This document shows, in pieces, positions 25,677 to 35,493 of a stretch of DNA of 64,000 bases (the stretch's first letter is position 1; the number at the start of each line of letters is the position of its first letter). A program made the position numbers and the translations under genes. The DNA is from Runella slithyformis DSM 19594 (GTDB lineage Bacteria; Bacteroidota; Bacteroidia; Cytophagales; Spirosomataceae): NCBI RefSeq assembly GCF_000218895.1, contig NC_015703.1, positions 433,501 to 497,500 of the forward strand. Reading direction: 5' to 3'. The notes beneath the pieces were generated by a model. It was not told the DNA's origin. It saw only the letters and a program-made list of their open reading frames with translations, and searched no databases.

Positions 25677-27335
25677 ATGAAAAGCTATATTATGTTTTCT
25701 TTTCGTCCCGTGATTCCCGTTTTTATTGGGCTTTGTCTGGCGTTTTCCTGTCAAAAATTAAACCCGCTGGAGGGAGTTCAGCTAACAGTAAACACCGACA
25801 TTTATAAATCTCCCATGATGATTCAATTTGTGGACGGCAGCCCGCAATCGACAAAAATTCCCGAGGGACTGACGGTGTCCATTTCAGGACCCGGAAAAAA
25901 CCTTGTTGTTGACGATTTGGGGGGGAAAGATTTTACCGTTGCCGGCAATATTCTTACGCTTGTCCTGGACAGAACTGCCAAACCGACCGAAGAAAAACCT
26001 ATTGTTTTTACCATTTCGGTGTCAGGTCCGGGCTATTTGTCTACCTCCAAAACAATTACGGTTGTAGATGAAGAAAGACCGATCAATTATGTAGTTCCAT
26101 TGGTTGCGTTAAGTGCACCGCCGGCGGGAGTCACTGCTGCCTCAGGTACCGTCTCATTAAATGGAGGCACCATTGAAGCTCCCGTTGGCAATGGAAAAAA
26201 CGAAGGTGCCGAACTGACCATTGCTCCGGGGACCCAGGTCAGAGATGCTGCGGGCAACACGATTAATGCCGCAAACGTCAGCACCCGGATAGTGCATTTC
26301 GGGACCGACCAAATGACCTCATTGCTGTCGTTTCCCGGAGGGTTTACCCCCCAAAATGTAAATCGCAACGGGACTGTTACAGAAGGTGCGTTTGTAACGG
26401 CCGGTTTTGTGGCCATTGATATGCAGGCCGGTGGTAAAGAGGTGAAAAGTTTTTCAAAACCCATTGAAGTAAAAATTGGAATCAGTGATGATTTTGTTAA
26501 TCCGGATAACAATCAAAAGTTGCAGCCGGGAGACGAAATCCCTACCTGGAGTTATGAAAACTCTACCGGCGAATGGAAAGAAGAAGGCGTAGCTAAAGTA
26601 TCAAAAAATGCCGACGGAAAGTTAATCGCTACCTTTACCGCCACTCACTTATCTTATTGGAACCTCGATTATTTTTATAATTTAGGCCCTGTGTGCAATA
26701 GATATTATACCCAAATAAAAGTAAATTCCAACGTCACATCCTACCAAAGCGGTTACCAAGGTTTTTTATACGCGGGCAATCAGGTGTTGAATGGCTATAA
26801 TTTTGACGTAACTAATGGCGCTGTTTCTTACATTTTTAATCCTCGTCGGTCAAATATGAGAGTAAAAGTCATGGATATGACCAAATATCCCGCGAAGCCG
26901 GTAGGAGAAACTGCGTTGTTCAACCCCTGTGCAGTAACAACGGTGCCGATTAATCTGTCATTGCCGGCTCCTCCGCCCCCCATTACGGTAGACATTAATT
27001 TCACCGCTAAATGCAGTGGAAAGGATGTAAATATCAAACCTTCCGCGTGGTTGTTATTATATGAACCAACGGGCGGCTGGTATGGTGGCTACACCTATGA
27101 ATATATGCAGAGCGGCAAGGCAACCGTAACCGTCAAAGAGGGAAAAGAGTATTTTGTCTATGCGTACACTGCGGGTCAATATTATACAGGCAAAGTTACG
27201 TTTACCAAATTTTCCTCAACTGTTCAGTCTGCGGGAGGGGCAGGGGTAAAGGGTCTATCCGGCAGTACAAGCTTTAATGCCGCTTCAAACCGTGTAAAAC
27301 TCGTCGCTACTTACGTGATCAACGATTGTAAATAA
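25677..27335 (+). CDS. Large lipoprotein, FAM171-like region
   Basis: 552 residues with a lipoprotein signal (PVFIGLCLAFSCQK, lipobox LAFSC). The first part is beta-rich (VQLTVNTDIYKSPMM; TVSISGPGK) and probably Ig-like. Residues about 150-340 have NGGTIEAPVGNGKNEGAELT, PIEVKIGISDDFVNP, DEIPTWSYENSTGEWKEEG and ATFTATHLSYWNLDYF, a pattern resembling ZU5/FAM171-type extracellular domains. A Pro-rich PAPPPPITVDI linker leads to a C-terminal beta-sandwich. It is likely surface-exposed and paired with the upstream barrel protein. I cannot assign a function. Confidence 0.7.
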   Translation: MKSYIMFSFRPVIPVFIGLCLAFSCQKLNPLEGVQLTVNTDIYKSPMMIQFVDGSPQSTKIPEGLTVSISGPGKNLVVDDLGGKDFTVAGNILTLVLDRTAKPTEEKPIVFTISVSGPGYLSTSKTITVVDEERPINYVVPLVALSAPPAGVTAASGTVSLNGGTIEAPVGNGKNEGAELTIAPGTQVRDAAGNTINAANVSTRIVHFGTDQMTSLLSFPGGFTPQNVNRNGTVTEGAFVTAGFVAIDMQAGGKEVKSFSKPIEVKIGISDDFVNPDNNQKLQPGDEIPTWSYENSTGEWKEEGVAKVSKNADGKLIATFTATHLSYWNLDYFYNLGPVCNRYYTQIKVNSNVTSYQSGYQGFLYAGNQVLNGYNFDVTNGAVSYIFNPRRSNMRVKVMDMTKYPAKPVGETALFNPCAVTTVPINLSLPAPPPPITVDINFTAKCSGKDVNIKPSAWLLLYEPTGGWYGGYTYEYMQSGKATVTVKEGKEYFVYAYTAGQYYTGKVTFTKFSSTVQSAGGAGVKGLSGSTSFNAASNRVKLVATYVINDCK

Positions 27336-27387
27336 AATATCGGGGTTTCCAACATCGCTGCGGGCGATGTTGGAAACCCCGATATTT
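27335..27387. terminator. Very long perfect hairpin after the lipoprotein gene
   Basis: A 24-base perfect inverted repeat (27335-27358 with 27364-27387) with a 5-base loop TGCGG. The first base overlaps the stop codon region. The A-run before and T-run after are short. It probably terminates the two-gene transcript, but the length and perfection also suggest a repeat element. Confidence 0.7.
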
Positions 27388-27445
27388 ATCAAACAGCTCA
27401 CTTCTATATTCATTGATTACCGCTGATGGTGAATGTATACGCGAG

Positions 27446-27481
27446 CATCAGCCATTTGCACTTTAGCATAATTCAGACTGA
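27446..27481. repeat. 36-bp dispersed repeat, copy B
   Basis: Second copy of the element at 24477-24512; 31 of 36 positions are identical, in the same orientation. Confidence 0.65.
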
Positions 27482-28455
27482 CTATGGAAGCGCTATCGTA
27501 AAAGTTCCGCTTCATACATACGAAAGGGGGCGACTCTCAATGTGTTTTGCTCACCTGGTGAGGCCGGCATCTTGAAATGGCTATATTTTGCAATGTTGCC
27601 CCACAAAAGCCTTTCAGCAAATGGGCGCACACAGGTGCGTACAAAAGCCAAACGTTACCGAACTGTCACAATTCGGTTCAATCTCAGGATCAAGGCCAAA
27701 AGGCGAAGTACTCAAAATTCGTCAACCCACAATATAACATACTGTTTCTCAAAACTTTCAAACTTATTTGCTTAGCACTTCCCCGGTTCGTTACGATTGG
27801 TGATTTACCAAGGACAAATCAAAATTATTAGGTCGTATTTTTTAAATAAGGAAAACAGGTCAGTGAAACGACTTCCCCCTCTTCTTTGAAAGGATTTTCA
27901 ACCGCATCGGTAGTCCGATATCTTTTTGAATGCACTCCTGTAATTACTCAAATGTACCAAAAAACTTTTTTCAGCTTCTCCCTTACCGTTCGGCAGTCAT
28001 GTTAATTTTAAAACGTCTACACAAGTTACTGAGATCGCCGATTGCATAACTCTTCACTGAGTCATGTTAAAAACAGGTCGAGTATCAAGCCATATTTCCG
28101 CTCAAATATCCATTAATAGCTGTCAAACCTACAGTTACCCGGACGTCGCTCACTTTCAGCCAATAACTTCATACGGGCTTTTTTTTGCAAACCTGCGTTG
28201 ATAAAAGCGCCAAAGCCGCTTTGGTTGACGCTCGTATCGGCCGATTGTTTTATCGGCGGCTGATTAAGTTTTAGCTCCCCCACTTTTCACAAGTCGAATA
28301 CAGCGAACACAACCACAGATAAGGGCCAAAGTACTCCTGCACTCCTGCTCTGATAAAAATTCGATATCCTCAATTATTTCATCTGTAATTCATTTTATAA
28401 AATACGACAATATAATTCTTCGTTAGTATGACTTTAGCCATTATTATCTTACTGT
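27482..28455. other. About 1 kb without a supported gene
   Basis: Only short open frames occur (27542-27831) and they match nothing I know. On the minus strand around 28120-28390 there are two adjoining open stretches in different frames (one includes CGCVRCIRLVKSGG, the other QSGFGAFINAGLQKKARMKL), which may be remains of a decayed gene. Small hairpins occur, e.g. GCCGAT/ATCGGC near 28237-28255 and CCAAAG/CTTTGG near 28211-28225. No promoter matching TAnnTTTG was found before the gene at 28456. Confidence 0.45.
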
Positions 28456-30186
28456 ATGAATCTTTTCGACCGTCTTTTTCAACACCGTTTTGTTGTACGC
28501 ACGCTGTGTCTATTGCCGCTCCTGCTGTATGTTTTGTTTTTTCAATCTATTGCGCTCAATGTAAATTACGTAGCCTACGATGACATACATGTGTTACAGA
28601 TCATTGAGCAATGGCAGCAGGCAAGTCGTTGGCAGGATAAATTGGATTGGCTGACGGTAGGATTTCCCGAACACCGAATTGTTTTTACACGCTTTATGGT
28701 GCTGCTGTCTTATTGGCTGACCGGACAGGTCAATCTTAAAACCCTCATGGTCATCAGCAATACATTGTGGATTGGTCAGTTGGGCATTCTGTATTTGATT
28801 TTCAAAAAAATCGCTTCTGCTTCTCAGGAGCGTTTTCTTTCGTTTGCCTATTTTATTCCTCTTTGCTGGATTTTGTTGAGCGTTCAGTCCTTTGAAAATA
28901 TATGTTGGGGAACGAGCTCACTGGGCAACTTCGGGCTGTTGTTCTTTGTCATGCTGGCGGGCTATTTTTACACCTGCTTTCCCCGTACTTCCCGTCTATT
29001 CCCGGCCCTTCTTTTTTCCTTTTTTGCCACTTTTACTTACGGCAACGGGTTAGTGACCTTTTTGATCGGCGGCTTTGTGCTTGTTCTCATACGCCGTTGG
29101 AAGGCCGCAGGAATCACGGCGGGAGCTTTTGCGGCTACCATGCTGCTGTATGGCCTGACCCGCGCCCACGCTTCGCCAAGGGGACTTAACCTTACCGATC
29201 CGAGCAGTTACGGTCATGCACTTACCTGCTTCTTTGCATTCATCGGCTCATCGGTCAATGTGGATGTCTATGCCCCTTCGACCGTTGCCGTTTGGGGTTC
29301 AGTCGTTTGGGGAGCAGTATTATTGACCGGTATAGTATTGATTTTATGGAAAGCCATTCGGCTCAAAAACTTCGGGTCGAAGATTCGTCACTTTGAGGTA
29401 GTGATCAACCTGAGTGAGGTACAGCTTTTTTCTCTGTTCTTACTGCTTTTTGTGGGCCTGACCGCACTGGGAGTGGTCTACAAACGGGCAGAGAGCGATG
29501 GACTCATCGGCATGTTCAAGGGACGGTATCGAATGTATCCCACGTGGTTATTGGTGGTAGGATATCTGCTTCTGATCCATTGGCTCCGTGATACCCAAAA
29601 ATGGCTTTTGCCCTTAACGGTCGGCCTGAGCGCAATGTTTAACCTGCTGATTTTGTACTATGCCGTGGCGCCGGCGGTCAATAATCGTCGGGCAGCGGTG
29701 GTGCAGGAATTTAATTCTATGTATAATGAGGACCTGTTGGGGTTGAAGATGTTTGACATGAAGGGAAAGGATTTCAAACGAATTCAACGCCTGTATCAAC
29801 CCGATCTATTTTTTGAAGCAACTCCTCAAACGGCAATAGCCAAAGAACCATTTCCACTTGATTCGGTGTATTTTTCAGGGGATATTTTACATATTACCTA
29901 CAAAAAAGGGTTTATTCTTCCCACTCAAAATTTTGACGACGGTGCTTATGTCATGCTTCAATCTCTTTCGCATACGTACATGGCCGCAGGAATGCAGCAG
30001 GCTCTGCCTCTGAAAACATTCATTCGGCGAGGTCGGTACTGGGATCTCGGTTTTACGGCCACCTTTCACCGCGCACCGATCGTCGCAGGCACCTACGATA
30101 TTTTGGTTTTGCTTCGCGAAAACGGCGTAAATAAACAGTACGATACGGGGAGAAAAATTACTTTTCGGGACTTATTTATGCGCTAA
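28456..30186 (+). CDS. Polytopic membrane protein of unknown function
   Basis: 576 residues. The first about 400 contain around ten hydrophobic helices (TLCLLPLLLYVLFFQSIALN; LGNFGLLFFVMLAGYFY; LLVVGYLLLIHWL; LTVGLSAMFNLLILYYA), and the last about 150 residues form a soluble, probably periplasmic beta-rich domain (DSVYFSGDILHITYKKGF). After the first helix YVAYDDIHVLQII places acidic residues in the first outer loop, a feature of GT-C glycosyltransferases, so a lipid-linked sugar transferase is possible. The gene overlaps the convergent epimerase gene by 15 bases at its 3' end. Confidence 0.7.
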   Translation: MNLFDRLFQHRFVVRTLCLLPLLLYVLFFQSIALNVNYVAYDDIHVLQIIEQWQQASRWQDKLDWLTVGFPEHRIVFTRFMVLLSYWLTGQVNLKTLMVISNTLWIGQLGILYLIFKKIASASQERFLSFAYFIPLCWILLSVQSFENICWGTSSLGNFGLLFFVMLAGYFYTCFPRTSRLFPALLFSFFATFTYGNGLVTFLIGGFVLVLIRRWKAAGITAGAFAATMLLYGLTRAHASPRGLNLTDPSSYGHALTCFFAFIGSSVNVDVYAPSTVAVWGSVVWGAVLLTGIVLILWKAIRLKNFGSKIRHFEVVINLSEVQLFSLFLLLFVGLTALGVVYKRAESDGLIGMFKGRYRMYPTWLLVVGYLLLIHWLRDTQKWLLPLTVGLSAMFNLLILYYAVAPAVNNRRAAVVQEFNSMYNEDLLGLKMFDMKGKDFKRIQRLYQPDLFFEATPQTAIAKEPFPLDSVYFSGDILHITYKKGFILPTQNFDDGAYVMLQSLSHTYMAAGMQQALPLKTFIRRGRYWDLGFTATFHRAPIVAGTYDILVLLRENGVNKQYDTGRKITFRDLFMR

Positions 30187-31341
30187 AAGTTCCAATAAAT
30201 CAGCGCTTTCGAGCAGGTTTTTGATGGGCGAATACGCGTTTTTTTCGGGCGTGGCCTTGACACCGAACAAGGGCTCGCCGTGGCGGCTCAGTACCCCTAC
30301 CCACTCGCCTTCTTTGGAGTTGTCGGGAAAATGCTGCCACAGATAATCATTCACCCGTTGCCAATGTTTCAGTACGGCCCGATCCTGCAATACCTGATAC
30401 GCCCGCAACAGTGCCGTGCAGGCTTCCAGCTGTACCCACGCGTATTTATAGTACGCTTCCGGTTCGGATGCCGGAAGGCTTTTTACATCCAGCCAATGAA
30501 AATAGCCGCCGTAAACTTCATCCCAGGCGGTATCGGCCAGGTAGGCAACGTGCTGCGCCAGTTGCTGACGTATACGCCGCTTATTAAGCACTTTGGTGAG
30601 TTCATAAAAGGCATTGAATGCTTCAAAAACACGCCCGGGATGGATCCTTCGCCCCAACAGGCAGTCAGAATAGCCGCCTTCCGAAAACACATTTTCGAGG
30701 AGGATGTTGGCGCGCGGTTCCCAGAAATGCTTAGTCAATTCGTGCAGTAGGGTCTCTCCTTTTTCCCGAAATGCTTTTTCACTCATGAGTTTTTGAGAAG
30801 CCGTCAGGGCCTTGGCCAAGGCACTCAACTCGCCGATATTTTTCAGATTTCTGCCCGTAAGAAGCGCCTCAGCACGTTTCTGCAACCCTTTTTCACGACG
30901 ACGCATGGCCTTGGCCAACGTCTTTTTGGCCGAATCGGCATAGGCTTCTTCGTTGGTTAACGCATGCGCCAAACTCCACGCCGCCACGGCCGCCGCTTCG
31001 GCACAGCTATCCGATACCTCCTCTACCCCCCGGCCGGTACTGTCTACGATCTCCCACCAATTTTCTTTGGTATCGGCCCCGAAATGCAGCAAAAAGTCGG
31101 CCCCGTGCAGCGCATAGCCGAGATAATCGGCATGTTGGGTCAGTTGGTATAACTTCCCGAACGCCCAAGCCTGCTGCCCGTGCCATTTTATCCATTTATC
31201 AAACGAAATGACTTCCCCTTTTCCCGAAAGGACACAGATATAGCCCCCGTGAACCGTATCCAAACTGAACTCCATCCAGAACGGGACGAGTCGCTGAAGC
31301 AGGTCTTCACGGTATTGCTTTGCGTAAACGGAAAGATTCAT
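30172..31341 (-). CDS. AGE-family epimerase/isomerase
   Basis: 389 residues from the ATG at 31341; a GTG two codons upstream is an alternative. It is an (alpha/alpha)6-barrel of the N-acylglucosamine 2-epimerase superfamily: GGYICVLSGKGEVIS, KWIKWHGQQAWAFGKLYQL, SDSCAEAAAVAAWSLAHAL, HPGRVFEAFNAFYEL and GGYFHWLDVKS. The length and the His-rich barrel positions match N-acylglucosamine 2-epimerases and related aldose isomerases. Exact substrate (GlcNAc/ManNAc, mannose/fructose or cellobiose) cannot be decided. Its 3' end overlaps the convergent membrane-protein gene. Confidence 0.87.
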   Translation of the reverse strand: MNLSVYAKQYREDLLQRLVPFWMEFSLDTVHGGYICVLSGKGEVISFDKWIKWHGQQAWAFGKLYQLTQHADYLGYALHGADFLLHFGADTKENWWEIVDSTGRGVEEVSDSCAEAAAVAAWSLAHALTNEEAYADSAKKTLAKAMRRREKGLQKRAEALLTGRNLKNIGELSALAKALTASQKLMSEKAFREKGETLLHELTKHFWEPRANILLENVFSEGGYSDCLLGRRIHPGRVFEAFNAFYELTKVLNKRRIRQQLAQHVAYLADTAWDEVYGGYFHWLDVKSLPASEPEAYYKYAWVQLEACTALLRAYQVLQDRAVLKHWQRVNDYLWQHFPDNSKEGEWVGVLSRHGEPLFGVKATPEKNAYSPIKNLLESADLLELLAHK

Positions 31342-31413
31342 GGGCACAAAAATAGAAAAAGCGCCGAAGAAACAGCGACGCTTTTACGATCGAATGCCCG
31401 GTGTGGACGTTAA

Positions 31414-34227
31414 TTATTTGGTTTTAAGCAGGAATCCCAACAACGCATAAAATTCCTTTTCGGGAATGGTATTCCTGAATTGGTCAGGCATCAGGGTGTA
31501 TTTGGAGGCTTTGTATTCTTTAATATCATTTTTAGCCACCGTAAATTCCTGCCCCGACGGGTTGGCAAATACCATCGTTTGGCCTTCGGTACGGCGATAC
31601 AGCCCCGTCATGGATTGGCCGTTGTGTAGGGTGATGTTATAGCTGCGAAAAGCTTCCGAGATGTTTCGATTGGGGTCCAGTATCTTTTCGGTGAGCGCTT
31701 TTTGGCCCCAATTGCCGATACCGTCCAACTGCGGACCGATCAACCCACCCGTTCCTTTGATCTGATGGCACGCGCTGCAATTTTGGGCAAATACCGCTCG
31801 GCCCGCCTCGGCCGAAGCCTTGGCCGTTTCAAAACCCGCCAATCTGGCCAGAATCAGCTTTTGCCTTTCTTCAAATTCATTGAGTCCTCCCGCCGTCAAT
31901 TGATTCAACTGAGTCTGTTGCAACGGCTTACTTTTGGCGGCCAATCGCTCCCTGACCGCTACTTCGGTCAGCACATCGGGGTTTACGTTTTCTTCCTTTA
32001 ACGCTTTGATCAAATGATCAATACCCGCTTCAAAATTGGCTAAGGCAGCGGCAATGCCCACCTGCAAACTGCGCGCGCTCCCGATCAATCCTTTTTCCAG
32101 CAACGAAAATACTTCGGGCGAAGGCGTACGGGACAAAGGAGCCACCAATTTTTCCCGCAGGGAGATCGGCTCCGAACGATCATGAAAAATCTCGCCCAGC
32201 AGTACTGTATTAGTTTGAGGAGCAAGGCTCATCAGCGCATTGGCCGCGGCCACACGTACGTTGACAGGTGCTGACTTTGCGGTCACTATTTTTTGCAGAG
32301 ACGGCTCCAACGCCGCCACTTTATAGTCACCGGCAATATCGGCCGCCTGCGCGCGACGGGTACTGAGTGCGGGAGATTCGTTTTCAGCTACCGGAATCGT
32401 CAGGTAATGCGTGGCCATCTTTGCCCCCCATTCCTGCAAGGGCAGCGATACGCTCAAGCCGCTCTGTGCCACGCCTCTGCGCAGCGAAGTGTAGAGCAAA
32501 AACTGACTGTCCATGTCATTGCCAAAGCGGTGCTGCATCAGCCCGGTAATTTCGTTGATGCGGTCAGTGTTCACGTAGCGGCCGATGTATTCAATGTTTT
32601 TGGCAAGCTCTTCCACCGACAACTCGTGCGTTTTCAGGTAGCCCCACGCAAACATCGCTACCTCGGGCGACGGGATGTCGAGGGCTGCTTTTACGAGCAA
32701 TACCCGTTGGTCTTCGTTCCAAGGCCGTGCCGCTGCCTGTTGCATGATTCCTTTCGCGGCTAAGTTGGTCCGAATGGCCAGCAGCGTCGTGTAGGTCAAA
32801 TGCGAGTCTTCGGCATCCGTTTGTTGATACAGCTTCATCAAAGGGGTGAGATTGTCAACGTTCGGAAACCTCGTCAGCACTTCGGCCGCGATGCGCCGCA
32901 CAAACGGATTCTGATCGTTCAGCGACGCTCTGACTGCCGCGCGCCGCGACTCCGGCAGAGTTTCCGCTTCCGCCAACACCCGAAACGCATGAACACGTAC
33001 CGTGGGATCGTTATGTGTCATCGCTTGACTCAACAATGATTCGGGCAAGGCCCCGAGTCGGTGCAGTATCCATAATCCGTGCACAAATTCAGTAGCTTTC
33101 ACCCCCGAAGAGGTCATCATTTCGGTCACGGGCGCAATGGCTTTTTCTTTGGCCACTTCTGCCAAGCGGTCCGCAATTTTCAATCGTACGTTCAATTGAG
33201 GGTGTTGCAGGCCCGCCACCAGCTCGTCGATCGCGGCCTTTGACCAATCTTTTACGGGAACGTTACGGTGGGGTTCCCTGCCTTTGTAAGTAATTTTCCA
33301 AATCCTGCCGCTGGTACGGTCGCGCTTGGGATGATTGAGCGGTACTTCGTAGTGACCGATGATCCGGTTGTAAAAATCAGCAATGTACAGGGCACCATCG
33401 GGACCGACTTTCACATCTACGGGACGAAACCACGGGTCGTCGCTTACCAGAAAATCGGTTTCTTTTTGGGAAACGGGCGTAGAGCCCCTGAAGGTTATGG
33501 TGTTGCGGTTTACTTTGCACGTCACCACGTCGCCGTTGTAAAAGCTGTTGCGGTAGGCGGCAGGAAATTGTTCGCCTACGTAATACACCAAGCCCGAAAG
33601 TGCCGTCGAGCCCAGTTCATAACTCATCATTTCGGGGCCGAAGCCGATGCCCGTGGGTTTCTTGCCAAAATGCGGATAGTCAGCGCCTTTGATGAGTTGG
33701 TAAATAGGTTTGGAATGGCAGTCGACCGAATACAGAAACCCTCGCTCATCAAAGGCATACCCAAACGGATTCACCCTGCCAAAGGTGGTTTGCTCCACCC
33801 GGCTGCCATCGGGCCGAAAGCGAAAGGTGTTGCCGGAGGTCATCGAGACGGAGTCACCGTCGGTACCGGCGATCTTGGAGGTATTGGTAAAACCGTGGCA
33901 TGAATTTACCCAACCGTCAAAACCCCGTATAAAATTGCTCACCATGCCGTGGGTATCTTTGTAGCCAAAAGCCCCATAGAGTACGCTGCGTGTATCGGCC
34001 CTGCCGTCGTGGTCGGTATCGACAAAATGATACACATTGGGAATACTGTACGCAATGGCACCGTCGGCCACGGGCATGATACCGATGGGGATGTTTAGTC
34101 CCTCCTGAAAATCGGTAAAGGTATCGGCTTTTCCATCGCCGTTGGTATCTTCCAAAATGGTGATCTTATCGTTTCCTTTTTCGGGGGCCGCCGCCATCGG
34201 ATACTCCGACGAATGCGTGACCCACAG
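31414..34227 (-). pseudogene. C-terminal part of PVC-type haem protein gene, cut by IS
   Basis: This piece encodes about 936 residues starting at WVTHSSEYPMAAAPEKG, which has no proper start: it is the downstream part of a gene whose first 89 codons lie at 35494-35763. It has a beta-propeller of the PVC-type/glucose-sorbosone dehydrogenase kind (ILEDTNGDGKADTFTDF; VDTDHDGRADTR; VGPDGALYIADFYNRIIGH), a long HEAT-like helical region (residues about 330-760) and a C-terminal cytochrome c domain with NCSACHQIKGTGG and Met in TLMPDQF. Such proteins are exported oxidoreductase-like proteins in Bacteroidota and Planctomycetes. Removing the element restores a 1025-residue frame. It may be untranslated now or start internally at the Met about 30 bases into it. 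Confidence 0.93.
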
Positions 34228-34239
34228 GATTTCTATGAT

Positions 34240-35254
34240 TCAAACAAGTGAATAAGTATAATTTTCGTCATATTTTTTACCCTGCTTGGCTAAAGAAAAA
34301 ATAAGCCTGACCAGCTTGTTCTTCATGGCATTAAAAACGGTGAACTTGTTTTTGCCTTCTTTGAGTTTTCGTTCATAGTAAGCCTTAAAATGAGTGTTAT
34401 ATCTCATGGCTGACATGACACAATTAGATAAGGTGGCTTTTATTCCTTTGTGAGCTTTTTTGCTGACTTTGGGCTTTGAGTGTAAACTGCTGCCAGAGCT
34501 ATTTTCAAAAGGTACAACCCCGGCATGGCAAGCCAGTTGTTTGGCATTCTCGAACTTTTTAAATTCGTCTGTTATGACAATACATTTAGCCGCAGTAACA
34601 GTACCAACTCCGGGAATAGAGGTGATGTTGTCAAAGAGTGATTTGAGCTGAGGATCAGAATCAATGAGTTCTTTAATCTGCTTTTCGAGGGTTTGCAAAT
34701 CAGTTTCGACTCCTTTGAGCGTATGAGCAGAGTATTTTTTTTGTGTCTTTTTGTGAGGGTTTTATTAGCTTCACAAGACTTCTGCTCATTCAAGGCAGTC
34801 AGACAAATTTGGCGTACTTTTACTAACCTGTCACGAATGTCAAGCAGATTGTCCAATTGATCAATTATAGCCCTGGGAGGCACATAAAGCTTGATTTCAT
34901 CGCGATTTTTATAAGCATAACGAGCAATACGCTGGGCATCAATGATGTCATTCTTGCCTCTGACATCGCCCATTGAGTACTTTATTTGGCTACCTGATTC
35001 CAACCAAATTGCTAGCTTTGCGACTCAGTCAGATATTTCAATAAACGAGTGTGATAAATCCCGGTGTGTTCCATGCAAAAAACGGCACTTCCAAGTTTAA
35101 AATTTAACTGCCTTTGGAGGCTTATTACAGTTTTGGTTATGCTCTTTATATCATTACCCGAAACATGTTCTAAGATAATCTTATTAGAACTACAAACTGC
35201 CCAATTCAAACTTTCTTTGGAGATGTCAATACCGATAAAATACTGTGTTTCCAT
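34240..35254 (-). pseudogene. IS110-family transposase, two frameshifts
   Basis: Three consecutive frames make up one DEDD transposase. The first (80 codons from 35254) has IGIDISKESLNWAVC and CMEHTGIYHTRLLKYL, the second has KNDIIDAQRIARYAYKNRDE, and the third has SIPGVGTVTAAKCIVIT plus KQLACHAGVVPFENSSGSS of the Transposase_20 domain with a C-terminal Ser/Lys-rich strand. The shift near 35015 and the one in an A8 run near 34735-34742 are both in the -1 direction. The A8 run could allow slippage, but the first shift has no obvious slippery site, so decay or sequencing error is likelier. It is probably unable to move by itself. Confidence 0.9.
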
Positions 35255-35297
35255 GATGGTTGATGTTAAGAGTTTGTGTATTTTTACAGTACAGTTG

Positions 35298-35440
35298 TTG
35301 AGATTTTATCCGCCATCAACACCTTGGCTAATGGGTTTTACCCGGATTTCTATTTGATGTTTGGATAAAAACAGGATATAGGATTCAATCCCGTGGTGGG
35401 TTTTGCCCCTGCGGCCCCTTAAAGTGCCTATATCCTGCTC
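35298..35440 (-). ncRNA. Putative IS110 bridge RNA
   Basis: The segment lies in the noncoding left end upstream of the transposase and reads on the minus strand. The 5' stem-loop has an 11-base perfect stem (35427-35437 with 35372-35382). Its loop holds GGGGCCGC (35411-35418), identical to the left target flank at 35500-35507, and ACCCAC (35396-35401), complementary to the right flank GTGGGT at 34220-34225. A second stem-loop (35354-35359 with 35314-35319) holds ATAGAAATCC (35344-35353), identical to the element's right end at 34227-34236. AAATCT (35301-35306) is complementary to the left end. Order and strand polarity agree with the target and donor loops known for IS621-type bridge RNAs. 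Ends are approximate. Confidence 0.75.
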
Positions 35441-35493
35441 AACAACTGAAAAGTAAACTTACCAGTTTCTTGGTTTTGTTCAATCACACAAAT

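Noticed and set aside
27542-27831. Two overlapping short frames in the 27.4-28.4 kb gap
   Set aside because: Both rich in Lys/Ser with no conserved motif; typical of random frames in noncoding DNA.
34735-34742. A8 run as a programmed frameshift site in the transposase
   Set aside because: The second, earlier frameshift has no slippery site, so decay or sequence error explains both more simply; kept only as a possibility.
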